Shown here piece after piece: positions 29,604 through 37,623 of a stretch of 64,000 bases of DNA. Location of the stretch: assembly GCF_020171985.1 (NCBI RefSeq), contig NZ_JAIVAL010000001.1:806001-870000 (forward strand). The letters run 5' to 3'. A model generated the notes under the pieces. The model did not search any database, was not told where the DNA came from, and saw only the letters and a list, made by a program, of their open reading frames with translations. The stretch's first letter is position 1; each line of letters begins with the position of its first letter. The stretch comes from Halobacillus halophilus. Lineage in GTDB: Bacteria; Bacillota; Bacilli; Bacillales; Halobacillaceae. The translations under genes were made by a program, and so were the position numbers.

Positions 29604-29999
29604 CTATGTAATTGACGCTCCAATTACAAAAGCAAGACCTATGGACACACCCATCGAAATGATGCCTACTGCCGTATTATTAGCTTTAAGTTGAGTTTCA
29701 ACTGAGAATTTACGAGTGAGCATTTCAAATAATAGATAAGCAATCATTTGAAGGATGACTCCATAAGCGCCCCAAATTAGTGTATCCCAAACGGTAAAGC
29801 TGTGATAAATAGCAAACGAAAGAACTATACAAATCCCAATAATCTTCCCAGATATGGACATGGCTATAGCCTGGTTGCCTTTTTTTACTTCATCCCAGTC
29901 TTTATACTGTCGTGTTAACCATTCAAATACTAAAAGTCCAATCAATACTACTATTACAGCAATAACAAAATATCCCAATGTAGCTAAAAACGGTTCCAT
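29604..29999 (-). CDS. DUF350 domain membrane protein
   Basis: 131-aa protein with four predicted membrane helices in two pseudo-repeats (LGYFVIAVIVVLIGLLVFEW; IIGICIVLSFAIYH; IWGAYGVILQMIAYLLFE; AVGIISMGVSIGLAFVIGA). It matches the DUF350 family, the same family as E. coli YjfL, which is also encoded beside a PspA homologue. GGAGGTAATCAGC precedes the ATG. Function unknown. Confidence 0.87.
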   Translation of the reverse strand: MEPFLATLGYFVIAVIVVLIGLLVFEWLTRQYKDWDEVKKGNQAIAMSISGKIIGICIVLSFAIYHSFTVWDTLIWGAYGVILQMIAYLLFEMLTRKFSVETQLKANNTAVGIISMGVSIGLAFVIGASIT

Positions 30000-30013
30000 G
30001 CTGATTACCTCCT

Positions 30014-30688
30014 TTATTTTCCTGTTCCTGGCCCTCCACCGCGAGTTGAAGACCCACGAAGAGACCCTGAAGTTCCTGTATTATAATTTCCGTACATCCC
30101 GTATCCGCCATAGCAGTTCCCTGATTGTCTGCATGTATTGCTTCTTCGGTTATACCAGTCGTTTGAACCCAACATTCGGTTTAACAGGATAGCCGTGAAC
30201 ATCCCATTAAAGAAACCTGGTGAATAATGGTTTCTAACAAATTGATCAGAAGCCAGTTCAATAGTTATAACGTCTGGTTCTTCTTTACTATCTTGAATAA
30301 TTACAAAGTGGTCCGTATAAACGAGTGCTTGCTTATCCTCCTGTCTTTCACTGATTTCTTCGGGCGTTATAGCACCAGATAAAGCATCCGCTACTTCTGT
30401 AAGAGTCAATTCTCTGGTCATGTATATGCGTGAAGTAGTTCCCTGGTCAGATCGTACAGTGTCCAATAAAGGAAAGTTTTCTTGGATTAAATCTTCAATT
30501 GAATCCGCTTCCGAATTTTCAATTTTATTTAAAATTTCAGAACGGTCAGGTTCACTCGGCAGTTCTCCATATGTATCTTCTATATTTGATCCTGATATAC
30601 CTCTCATTGGGTTCCCATTTCCAAAAACGTTAAACAAAAGAACGATTGCTATTATACCAACAACAAATATACCTCCATATTCTCTCAA
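30014..30688 (-). CDS. DUF4247 domain protein, membrane-anchored
   Basis: 224-aa protein with one N-terminal membrane helix (about 7-23, IFVVGIIAIVLLFNVFG) and a predicted extracytoplasmic domain that matches DUF4247. The C-terminal tail from about residue 180 is rich in Gly, Tyr, Asn and Ser and contains two Cys (RSNTCRQSGNCYGGYG). TTG start with GGGGAGGAG upstream. Function unknown; it is found here in the PspA cluster. Confidence 0.8.
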   Translation of the reverse strand: MREYGGIFVVGIIAIVLLFNVFGNGNPMRGISGSNIEDTYGELPSEPDRSEILNKIENSEADSIEDLIQENFPLLDTVRSDQGTTSRIYMTRELTLTEVADALSGAITPEEISERQEDKQALVYTDHFVIIQDSKEEPDVITIELASDQFVRNHYSPGFFNGMFTAILLNRMLGSNDWYNRRSNTCRQSGNCYGGYGMYGNYNTGTSGSLRGSSTRGGGPGTGK

Positions 30689-30708
30689 TGCAGCTCCTCC
30701 CCTCTTTT

Positions 30709-30743
30709 GAAAATATCCGTGCCTGACGAGGAGTCAGGCACGG
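30709..30743 (-). terminator. Hairpin between pspA and DUF4247 gene
   Basis: Perfect 11-bp stem CCGTGCCTGAC (30717-30727) with GTCAGGCACGG (30733-30743). The minus-strand tail ATATTTTC is only moderately U-rich, so it may be a partial terminator that lowers expression of downstream genes relative to pspA. Confidence 0.7.
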
Positions 30744-30762
30744 AGTATCATTTGCATACTGG

Positions 30763-31434
30763 TTATTCTTTATTCATCTTCTTCTTTAATTCTTCCAGTT
30801 CGTTATCTACACTGTCATTATTATTCAATTCTTCAAACTCGTCATCGAGGGAGCGGCTTTCAGAAGACATATCTTCGCTAGTTTCAGCTTCTGCTTCATG
30901 CTGCATAACCTTCTCTTCCATGCGCTCAAAGCCTTGACGAGACTCGTCCCCGCCGATATTGGACATAGTACGATTCATCTTCGTACGAGTCTTCGCGGAT
31001 TCTGCACGCGCTTTAAGTGAATCTTTTTTCAGTTTCATTTCCTGATATTCTTTCTTCATTTCGTCCAATTTTTGGCGCAAATTACTGGAATCAGTTTGCG
31101 CACGCTCCCAGGACGCTTTTAGTTGCTCGGCCTGGTCCTGGTGATTCTTTTTATCTTCAAGAGCACGGCGGGCTAAATCTTCGTTTCCTGCTTCAATAGC
31201 TTGCTCAGCCTGCTGCATGCGTTTATCTACAATTGCCTGGGCATCATCATACTTGCGCTTCAGCATTTTCTCATTGGCAATTTGTTTAGCAACTGCACTT
31301 TCCGCTTCGCGGATATCGTTTTCCATATCTCTCATAAATTGGTCCAGCATCTTCACAGGATCTTCTGCTTTATCAAGCATCGAATTTAACTCTGAACCCA
31401 CTACTGTTTTAACACGTTTGAAAAATTTAAACAT
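30763..31434 (-). CDS. pspA: PspA/IM30 family protein
   Basis: 223-aa ESCRT-III-like membrane-remodelling protein. Begins MFKFFKRVKTVVGSELNSML, the amphipathic membrane-binding helix, followed by a nearly continuous coiled coil (residues about 25-185) and an acidic tail. AGGAGGAA precedes the ATG. PspA, LiaH and YjfJ homologues form scaffolds that stabilise stressed membranes. It follows the DUF4178 gene by 17 bp, downstream of an ECF-like promoter, which supports a role in the envelope stress response. Confidence 0.93.
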   Translation of the reverse strand: MFKFFKRVKTVVGSELNSMLDKAEDPVKMLDQFMRDMENDIREAESAVAKQIANEKMLKRKYDDAQAIVDKRMQQAEQAIEAGNEDLARRALEDKKNHQDQAEQLKASWERAQTDSSNLRQKLDEMKKEYQEMKLKKDSLKARAESAKTRTKMNRTMSNIGGDESRQGFERMEEKVMQHEAEAETSEDMSSESRSLDDEFEELNNNDSVDNELEELKKKMNKE

Positions 31435-31451
31435 TTAAAATTCCTCCTTCA

Positions 31452-31964
31452 TTATTTGGAACCAGCAATTATTTTAATCTCATAAGCTTCAATATCATAA
31501 CCGTAACTTACTTCTACTTCACTACCCCATTCTTCTAGACTCAGATAAGTTTCTTCATCATCTGAAAGATAATCAGCGTAATGAGTAGTTCGTCCATTAA
31601 TATTCTTACTTCTGCCTTCCCCTGTAACCCGCGCTTCGCCTTCTTCATCTTTATTATAGGTTTTTCCATCATATTGAAGCTGTTTTGGAAAAGGGGTGGA
31701 TACCGGCAGCTTAATCGTTTCATACATGCCAAGCTCAAGCTCATCATCCATTTCCGCCGAAAGCCATTTAGTAGACTGGCCCTCTAACAACTGATAAGCA
31801 AACCACTCATATGACCCGTCCCGGTAAGTGATCTTACCCACTACCTCATAATCGACAAGATCGTATGAGAGAATATCGCCTATCTGAATATTCAGTACGG
31901 TTCGTTCCTCAACTTCAGGAGCTTGCTTCTTTTGGTTGGAAAACAATCTAGAAAAGAATCCCAA
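31452..31964 (-). CDS. DUF4178 domain protein
   Basis: 170-aa protein. N-terminal basic/amphipathic stretch MGFFSRLFSNQKKQ, then a beta-rich DUF4178 domain (about 25-165), containing IGDILSYDLVDYEVVGKITY and a WLSAEMDD motif. TTG start at 31964 with AGGTGAGGTGAG upstream. First gene of the pspA cluster. DUF4178-type proteins often accompany PspA, DUF350 and SpeE-like genes. Function unknown. Confidence 0.83.
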   Translation of the reverse strand: MGFFSRLFSNQKKQAPEVEERTVLNIQIGDILSYDLVDYEVVGKITYRDGSYEWFAYQLLEGQSTKWLSAEMDDELELGMYETIKLPVSTPFPKQLQYDGKTYNKDEEGEARVTGEGRSKNINGRTTHYADYLSDDEETYLSLEEWGSEVEVSYGYDIEAYEIKIIAGSK

Positions 31965-32006
31965 ATACTCACCTCACCTTTCTATATGACCCTGTGTACT
32001 TCTATT

Positions 32007-32033
32007 TACGTGCCTGAATACCCTTTGGTTTCA
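32007..32033 (-). promoter_or_regulatory. Candidate ECF sigma promoter (sigma-W-like) of the DUF4178-pspA operon
   Basis: On the minus strand 32033-32028 reads TGAAAC and 32010-32007 reads CGTA, separated by 17 nt. This fits the TGAAAC-N16/17-CGTA pattern of Bacillus ECF promoters such as those used by sigma-W. It lies 43 bp upstream of the DUF4178 start codon. In B. subtilis pspA is a sigma-W gene. Confidence 0.6.
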
Positions 32034-32140
32034 CTTTTTAAAAATTTTTCTCTTATTATCGTATCAGACTTTTGATCTAAATGCCTGCTTAGCGCATTTC
32101 TCCAATATTATTTTTTTCATTTTTTTCCCTTATTCATATC

Positions 32141-32168
32141 TTTGAAAATTGAAAATGTCGCGTATAAT
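32141..32168 (+). promoter_or_regulatory. Candidate sigma-A promoter of BASS transporter gene
   Basis: TTTGAA (32141-32146), 16-nt spacer, TATAAT (32163-32168), 36 bp upstream of the transporter ATG. Confidence 0.55.
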
Positions 32169-32203
32169 CAAAATTCAAATAATTTATAAAGGAGTGGAAA
32201 TAT

Positions 32204-33175
32204 ATGAAGGTTTTAGAACAAGCGAGTAACTTTGTAGGGAAAACCTTTGCAATCTGGGTGTTACTGTTTGCGGTATTATCATTTTTTATTCCATCAGGTT
32301 TCACATGGATCGCTCCCTATATTGTGCCTTTATTAGGGATCATTATGTTCGGAATGGGACTTACTTTATCTAAAAAAGACTTTCAGGAAGTATTTAAAAG
32401 ACCCAAGGATGTGGCCATAGGAGTAGGAGCACAATTTATACTTATGCCGTTGCTCGCTTTCTTCCTTGTCACAATTCTCCCAGTGTCTACAGAAGTAGCC
32501 GTTGGAGTTATTCTAGTAGGATGCTGTCCTGGAGGAACTTCTTCAAACGTGATGACATATTTATCTAAAGGAGACACAGCTCTGTCTGTTTCTATCACTG
32601 CTGTATCTACCTTGCTCGCTCCAATATTTACGCCTTTTCTAGTATGGCTGTTTGCCAGTCAATGGCTGCCGGTGTCAGCAGGGGATCTATTTCTATCAAT
32701 CTTACAGATTGTCCTTTTCCCAATTCTTCTGGGACTTGGAGTGAAAGCTTTACTTGGCAGAAAAGTAGAGGCAGGAATAAAGGCCCTTCCACTCGTATCG
32801 GTAATCGCTATTGTGGCTATTGTAGCGGCCGTCGTCAGTGTCAATCAAGTTCAAATTGCTGAAACGGGTGCAGTCATTTTTGCGATCGTGGTCCTTCATA
32901 ATGCACTAGGATATTTAACAGGATATCTATTAGGAAAAATCTTCAATATGGAACCTGCTAAGAAACGAGCAGTTTCGATAGAAGTCGGCATGCAGAATTC
33001 CGGTCTTGGTGCTTCTTTGGCCGCCGTTCACTTCAGCCCTCTTGCTGCCGTTCCAAGTGCGATTTTCAGTGTATGGCACAACATATCCGGACCAATTATA
33101 GCTACCTTTTTCCGAAAGCAAAAAGAGAGAAGTCGCAAGAACAAAGAAACAAAAACCATGCATTCAGCCTCTTAA
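32204..33175 (+). CDS. Bile acid:sodium symporter (BASS) family transporter
   Basis: 323-aa inner-membrane protein with about ten hydrophobic helices. BASS motifs: FGMGLTLSKKDF, GCCPGGTSSNVMTYLSKGD and VGMQNSGLGASLAAVHFSPL, which contain the Na+-site residues. AAGGAGTGGAAATAT precedes the ATG. Family members import organic anions, such as bile acids, pyruvate or pantoate, with Na+. The substrate here is not identifiable. B. subtilis YocS is a relative. Confidence 0.9.
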   Translation: MKVLEQASNFVGKTFAIWVLLFAVLSFFIPSGFTWIAPYIVPLLGIIMFGMGLTLSKKDFQEVFKRPKDVAIGVGAQFILMPLLAFFLVTILPVSTEVAVGVILVGCCPGGTSSNVMTYLSKGDTALSVSITAVSTLLAPIFTPFLVWLFASQWLPVSAGDLFLSILQIVLFPILLGLGVKALLGRKVEAGIKALPLVSVIAIVAIVAAVVSVNQVQIAETGAVIFAIVVLHNALGYLTGYLLGKIFNMEPAKKRAVSIEVGMQNSGLGASLAAVHFSPLAAVPSAIFSVWHNISGPIIATFFRKQKERSRKNKETKTMHSAS

Positions 33176-33279
33176 GAGAAAATATTTGATAAGGTACCAG
33201 CAACTTTTTCCATAACCACATTATTAAACTAAAGGGCCGATTAGTTGAAGACTCAGTTTCGAGATATTGTGTGGAGAAA

Positions 33280-33402
33280 GGGGCTCCTGGGAACGGCTCG
33301 CTTTCCGCGGGCATGTGCTGAGCTTCCTCGGGCTTAACAGCCCTGCGGGATCTCACCGATCATGTTCATCCCGCAGGAGTCTTCACCGTTCCCTTCCGCC
33401 CC
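33280..33402 (+). repeat. GC-rich palindromic repeat, copy 1
   Basis: Begins GGGGCTCCTGGGAACGG and ends CCGTTCCCTTCCGCCCC, inverted repeats matching at 13 of 17 positions, with internal GCTTTCCGCGGGC, CCTCGGGC, CCCTGCGGG and CCCGCAGGAGTC blocks. The same ordered blocks occur reversed in copy 2. Confidence 0.7.
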
Positions 33403-33558
33403 TTTACGATTATGGGGAGCACGAACCTTTACGTAATGGCCTTCATATGAGGAAGAATAACCTATATGATTAACGCTAAATACAGAGTCTATCAAAGGTA
33501 TAAGCGGCGCTATAGAAGCGTTTAAGACGATTAAAGCTTCCTGCTTTTTCTACTGCCA

Positions 33559-33733
33559 GGGTCCGTTCATGTGAAATGGCTGGGGTGGCGGAGGAAACGA
33601 CGAGACTCCCGCGGGAGAAGGAGCTAGGCGAGACCCCGCAGGGAGTGAAACGAGCGAGGAGACTTGCCAGTTCCCCCGCAGGAAAGCGAGTTGTTTCCGC
33701 AGCCATCCCTTCTCTATATTAAGTAACGGACCC
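33559..33733 (-). repeat. GC-rich palindromic repeat, copy 2, with own terminal inverted repeats
   Basis: Bounded by a perfect 9-bp inverted repeat GGGTCCGTT (33559-33567) / AACGGACCC (33725-33733). On the minus strand it reads CTCGCTTTCCTGCGGG ... CCTCG ... CCCTGCGGGGTCTCGCC ... CCCGCGGGAGTC ... CGTTTCCTCCGCC, block for block like copy 1. It may be a nested insertion. Confidence 0.65.
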
Positions 33734-33810
33734 GATTTATCTCGAAATCAAGTCTTCAACAAACGGGAGCTTATCTTTAACAGGGACTATGATGAAAAAA
33801 TAATCAACAT

Positions 33811-33848
33811 AGAAGAAGCGAAGGGAGCATTATCCCTTCGCTTCTTTT
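33811..33848. terminator. Terminator hairpin after ald
   Basis: Perfect 14-bp stem AAGAAGCGAAGGGA (33813-33826) with TCCCTTCGCTTCTT (33833-33846), 6-nt loop. The U tract is best on the plus strand (TTCTTTTTCG) and weaker on the ald strand. It lies just after the ald stop. Confidence 0.8.
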
Positions 33849-33856
33849 TCGTTTAT

Positions 33857-34975
33857 TTACTGATGAATTAAATCTTTCGCATCCGCATATTCGAGCCCCT
33901 GGGCTTCAGCAACGGCAAGGTAAGTAACGTAACCTTCAAGTGTATTTATTCCTTTAAAGAGAGACTCATTCTCCTGGCAGGCTTTTTTATACCCTTTATT
34001 AGCTAACTGTAAGGCATAAGGAACGGTTACATTCGTCAATCCAATAGTTGATGTTCTAGGAACAGCTCCTGGCATATTAGCCACAGCGTAATGGAGCACA
34101 CCATGTCTTTCATAAGTAGGATTATCGTGTGTAGTAATTCGATCCGTTGTTTCAAAGATACCGCCTTGATCAATAGCAACGTCTACGATAACGGATCCTT
34201 CCTTCATCGATTTAACCATATCTTCAGTGACCAGTTTCGGAGCCTTAGCCCCGGGTATGAGCACCGCTCCAATTACCAGATCAGACTCTGCCAATGATTC
34301 TTGAAGATTTAAGGGGTTCGACATCAGAGTATTAATATCCGATCCGAAAATATCATCCAACTGCCTTAATCTTTCCGGGTTTAAATCAATAATAGTAACA
34401 TCCGCACCAAGGCCCATGGCAATCTTTGCCGCATTAGTTCCGACAACACCGCCTCCAATAACTGTTACTCGACCTCTACGTACTCCTGGAATTCCACCGA
34501 GAAGAATGCCTTTACCGCCATGAGAGCTTTCCAGAAATTGAGCTCCAATTTGAGAAGCCATTCTTCCAGCTACCTCACTCATAGGGGTAAGAAGCGGCAG
34601 AGATCCATTGGGGGCCTGCACCGTTTCATAGGCAATCGCAATTACTTTTTTCTTAACTAAAGCTTTCGTAAGTTCAGGCTCAGGTGCCAGGTGCAAGTAA
34701 GTAAATAATATAAGACCATCAAAGAAATATTCATACTCTTCAGGAAGTGGTTCTTTAACCTTCATCACCATTTGCTGACTCCATGCTTCCTTGGCAGAAT
34801 ATACAATGCTTGCTCCCGCTTCTTTGTATTGAGCATCAGTAAAACTTGAGCCAGCTCCTGCATTAGTTTCTACAAAAACTTCATGACCTGCATTGGTCAA
34901 AGTTACAACTCCTGCGGGTGTCATCGCTACTCGGTTTTCATTATTTTTAATTTCTCTTGGCACTCCAATTTTCAA
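33857..34975 (-). CDS. ald: Alanine dehydrogenase
   Basis: NAD-dependent oxidative deamination of L-alanine to pyruvate and ammonia; 372 aa. It begins [17 protein letters not shown] with the substrate-binding Arg, has the active-site Lys/His regions ([23 protein letters not shown]) and the NAD-binding motif [17 protein letters not shown]. In B. subtilis it is needed for growth on alanine and normal sporulation. Monocistronic here. Confidence 0.96.
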   Translation of the reverse strand: MKIGVPREIKNNENRVAMTPAGVVTLTNAGHEVFVETNAGAGSSFTDAQYKEAGASIVYSAKEAWSQQMVMKVKEPLPEEYEYFFDGLILFTYLHLAPEPELTKALVKKKVIAIAYETVQAPNGSLPLLTPMSEVAGRMASQIGAQFLESSHGGKGILLGGIPGVRRGRVTVIGGGVVGTNAAKIAMGLGADVTIIDLNPERLRQLDDIFGSDINTLMSNPLNLQESLAESDLVIGAVLIPGAKAPKLVTEDMVKSMKEGSVIVDVAIDQGGIFETTDRITTHDNPTYERHGVLHYAVANMPGAVPRTSTIGLTNVTVPYALQLANKGYKKACQENESLFKGINTLEGYVTYLAVAEAQGLEYADAKDLIHQ

Positions 34976-35132
34976 GGCCGTTCAACCTCCTATTCCATTC
35001 TCTCTATTTATCGATTTCCACTATAACATGATTATTCAATAGAAAGTAGATGTTTATTTTGTAAGCCCTTTCATTGTAACAAAACAGTACGCCAATGGTT
35101 ACCTTTTATCAAATGTTGAAATATTCAGTTTT

Positions 35133-35891
35133 CTACCTGTGCCTGTGGATCACATCGACACCGCCTGTAACCTCAAATATAGTTCCCGTTATCATATCCG
35201 AATCTTTATGACATAAGAAATCAATAGTGCGGGCTATATCCTCCCCCGTTCCCGGTCGTCCAATCGGAGTACAATCATCCTTGGTTTTTCGACCATTCTC
35301 AATTGAGGATTCTTTCCACTCACCCACAATATTTCCAGGACACACCATATTAGAAGTAATACCGTGTTCAGCTTCTTCGTAAGCGACCGTTTTTGTAAGA
35401 GATACAAGACCAACTTTTGCAGCAGCAAATGCAGACCGATAAATCCAGCCAGAAGCCGAACCGGCTCCTTGAAAACCATAATTAATAATTCGTCCAAAGC
35501 ATTGCGCTCGCATGTAAGGAACCGTCAGTTTCATTAAATGGAAAACGGCATCAAGATTTCCTTTGACCATAGAGTTCCACTCTTCCGTAGAATAATCCAT
35601 CAATTTTTTACGTTCAAATATATAAGGTCCTGCATTATTAATTAAATAATCAATTCTTCCAAACCTTTGAATGGTTTCTTGAATCAACGTCTGTAAATCC
35701 TGTAGTTCTGTAACATCAGCTTTCACGATATGGATCTTGTCCTTCTTTTCCGGGAATTCATCATACAACGTCATGGCTGATTTTTTATCATTTAAATAAG
35801 TGACCGTCACTGAAATGTTTTTTTCAATAAACTGCTCCGTAACTTTCCTGCCCAAACCTTTAGATCCAGCAGTTATAATCGCATGCCTCAT
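35133..35891 (-). CDS. ytkK: SDR family protein (YtkK-like), catalytic residues absent
   Basis: 252-aa Rossmann-fold protein of the short-chain dehydrogenase family. Cofactor motif TAGSKGLGRKV and the structural NNAG motif (LINNAGPYIFE) are present. The catalytic Tyr of YxxxK is Phe (SAFAAAKVGL), and the Ser position lies in RIINYGFQGAGSA without an equivalent Ser. It probably binds a nucleotide cofactor but lacks normal dehydrogenase chemistry. Start ATG 35891, GGGGGG upstream. The name follows resemblance to B. subtilis YtkK. Confidence 0.8.
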   Translation of the reverse strand: MRHAIITAGSKGLGRKVTEQFIEKNISVTVTYLNDKKSAMTLYDEFPEKKDKIHIVKADVTELQDLQTLIQETIQRFGRIDYLINNAGPYIFERKKLMDYSTEEWNSMVKGNLDAVFHLMKLTVPYMRAQCFGRIINYGFQGAGSASGWIYRSAFAAAKVGLVSLTKTVAYEEAEHGITSNMVCPGNIVGEWKESSIENGRKTKDDCTPIGRPGTGEDIARTIDFLCHKDSDMITGTIFEVTGGVDVIHRHR

Positions 35892-35990
35892 TGTCAATCC
35901 CCCCATTGAACTCCCATTGATCTTTGACTTCCCTACTATTTATTTACAAGGCCTCCTGCCTTAGGTACAATAAAATGCGGCAGAGAGGAC

Positions 35991-37319
35991 GTGGATGAAA
36001 TGAAGGCAGCTGCCTCACGTAAAGAGTTAATTGAAACAATCGGTTTAGAAGCGGTGCCCAAAATAAGACAAAATACGTCATGGTATCGCTTTGCATTTAT
36101 CCAAATTGCCGTAGCGGCTAACGCAGGAAACTTTCTCGTACCTGCCCTGGCCGTGCTGGAAGGCGGTTTATCCTTTTGGAACGGTGTTCTTACAACATGT
36201 CTTGGAGCAATTTTGGGTTTTTTGTTTGTCTCTTATTTATCGTTACCCGGAGCTCGTTTAGGAATCCCTGCGCAATATGCCATACGCACCATTCTCGGAG
36301 TGCAGGGAGCCCGATTTCTTTCATCTCCTATTCGAAGTATAACCTCTCTCTATTGGTTTAGCGTACAGACCATAGGCGGTACATATGTCATTCAGCAGCT
36401 TTTCATTAGGATGACAGGTCAAGAGGTGCCTTTTTTACTGTTCTCAATCCCTTTATCTATCCTGATGGTAATCCTCGCTATAATAGGTTTTGATGCTGTA
36501 AAAAAAGCCACCACTTACTTTCTTCCTTTTCTTTTACTTGGAGAGTTTATAATTTTATATATATACTTTACTACAAATCATGGGGAGACCGCATGGTTTA
36601 CATTCCAACTGGAACCTATTCAGGGTTCCATAACTACTATGTTTTTCTACGCCAGCTTGGCTTTTGTACAATACGTCTCTGGCGTAAGTGCTTCAGCTGA
36701 TATGACACGCTATGCAAAAACACCGGCTCACGGGTTCTGGGGATTGCTTATAGGAAATGGAATCGGCTTCTTTATTACCGCCTTAATCGGGTGTGCATCC
36801 GCCTATTTATTCCATGATATTAACCCTTATGTATCTTCAAGCGGTCAAACAAATTCCCCTGTTATTATTGGCGTAATCACGTTAACCGCAGTAGTGTCCA
36901 TGATTTCGATTAACATTAGCAATGCTTATACCGGAGGATATAGTTTATTAAATACTTTCAGCCGTCTGACTCGTGTTCAAAGTGCGGTTCTGTTTGGATT
37001 CCTTGGGGTCTTATTAAGTGGCTTCCCTTCCCTGGTCAATGAAGCTGAATCTTATATTTCATTACTCGGAGGTTTGATCATACCCATTTCTGCAGTCATT
37101 TCTGGTGATTATCTAATCGTTAAACGGCTGCATCTGGATCAGAAAGCTATTGAGCAGTTAACTAAAACGTCAAGTATTAACCCGTATGCTTTGATTTTTA
37201 TCATACTTGGAAGCTTCATGTATTTCATTTTTCCTGACAACTGGTCGCCTGGGTTTATCACATTTACAATATTAATGGTTACCTATCCCTGGTTTATGAG
37301 ACATAAGTCGTGGGGCTAG
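35991..37319 (+). CDS. NCS1-family purine/cytosine permease-like transporter
   Basis: 442-aa inner-membrane protein with about twelve hydrophobic helices and the NCS1 features SWYRFAFIQIAVAANAGNFLV near the N-terminus (shown in part: FIQIAVAANAGNFLV), SLYWFSVQTIGG, and VQYVSGVSASADMTRYAK. It probably imports a nucleobase or related compound with H+ or Na+. The substrate is not determinable. Start uncertain: GTG 35991 is 2 nt from GAGAGG, while in-frame ATG 36000 is 11 nt away. Confidence 0.87.
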   Translation: MDEMKAAASRKELIETIGLEAVPKIRQNTSWYRFAFIQIAVAANAGNFLVPALAVLEGGLSFWNGVLTTCLGAILGFLFVSYLSLPGARLGIPAQYAIRTILGVQGARFLSSPIRSITSLYWFSVQTIGGTYVIQQLFIRMTGQEVPFLLFSIPLSILMVILAIIGFDAVKKATTYFLPFLLLGEFIILYIYFTTNHGETAWFTFQLEPIQGSITTMFFYASLAFVQYVSGVSASADMTRYAKTPAHGFWGLLIGNGIGFFITALIGCASAYLFHDINPYVSSSGQTNSPVIIGVITLTAVVSMISINISNAYTGGYSLLNTFSRLTRVQSAVLFGFLGVLLSGFPSLVNEAESYISLLGGLIIPISAVISGDYLIVKRLHLDQKAIEQLTKTSSINPYALIFIILGSFMYFIFPDNWSPGFITFTILMVTYPWFMRHKSWG

Positions 37320-37342
37320 TAAGATCAGTAATAAAACCCAAT

Positions 37343-37382
37343 AATCCCACCCCTCCTTAATCGGAGGTGGTGGGATTTTATT
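37343..37382. terminator. Bidirectional terminator after the NCS1 gene and the 41-aa gene
   Basis: AATCCCACCCCTCC (37343-37356) pairs with GGAGGTGGTGGGATT (37363-37377) with one bulge, followed by TTATT on the plus strand and TATTGGGTTTTATT on the minus strand. It lies between the convergent NCS1 gene and the small gene. Confidence 0.75.
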
Positions 37383-37506
37383 ATGATTGGCTTGACTTTT
37401 TCTTTGTCTCGTTCTTATTTATGGACTGATAACTTTCATTCAGTGGTGCAGTCATTTCTCTCTCTAACTTTTGTTCACGTTCTATAGGATTTTCTGGTTT
37501 CTTCAT
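37381..37506 (-). CDS. Small hypothetical protein, 41 aa
   Basis: Reverse-strand frame from ATG 37506 to TAA at 37381. The protein starts MKKPENPIEREQKLERE and ends KKKSSQS; it is hydrophilic, highly charged and without Cys or a membrane segment. GAGGTGAG lies 4 nt before the ATG, a near-perfect ribosome site, and a terminator hairpin overlaps its end, so it looks like a real translated gene. Not recognised. Small charged proteins like this are common in Bacillaceae, but no function can be given. Confidence 0.6.
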   Translation of the reverse strand: MKKPENPIEREQKLEREMTAPLNESYQSINKNETKKKSSQS

Positions 37507-37581
37507 TTTTCTCACCTCTTTCTTAAAGTTCACAAAACTCCCCAAATTATGCTTGAATTATAAGTCTAAATCAAAATAGAA

Positions 37582-37592
37582 CATGATATAAT
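37582..37592 (+). promoter_or_regulatory. Extended -10 promoter of universal stress gene
   Basis: TGATATAAT: TG (37584-37585) one base before TATAAT (37587-37592), 31 bp upstream of the uspA-like ATG. No clear -35 is seen. Confidence 0.5.
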
Positions 37593-37623
37593 AAAGGTGA
37601 GAAACAGGAAGGGGGCATTCATA

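Larger units (their letters stand above)
33244..33760. repeat. MITE-like composite inverted-repeat element, GC-rich
   Basis: Bounded by 23-bp terminal inverted repeats, GTTGAAGACT...TTTCGAGATA at 33244-33266 and its complement at 33738-33760 (20 of 23 match). Inside are two GC-rich copies of the same approximately 125-bp pattern in opposite orientation (33280-33402 and 33576-33710). No plausible protein is encoded. It lies between the BASS gene and ald, in a background that is clearly more AT-rich. Confidence 0.75.

Noticed and set aside
33102-33706. Several frames of 68-84 codons over the GC-rich repeat element
   Set aside because: They follow the palindromic repeats in several frames on both strands, lack ribosome sites, and encode low-quality Arg/Ser/Pro-rich sequence.
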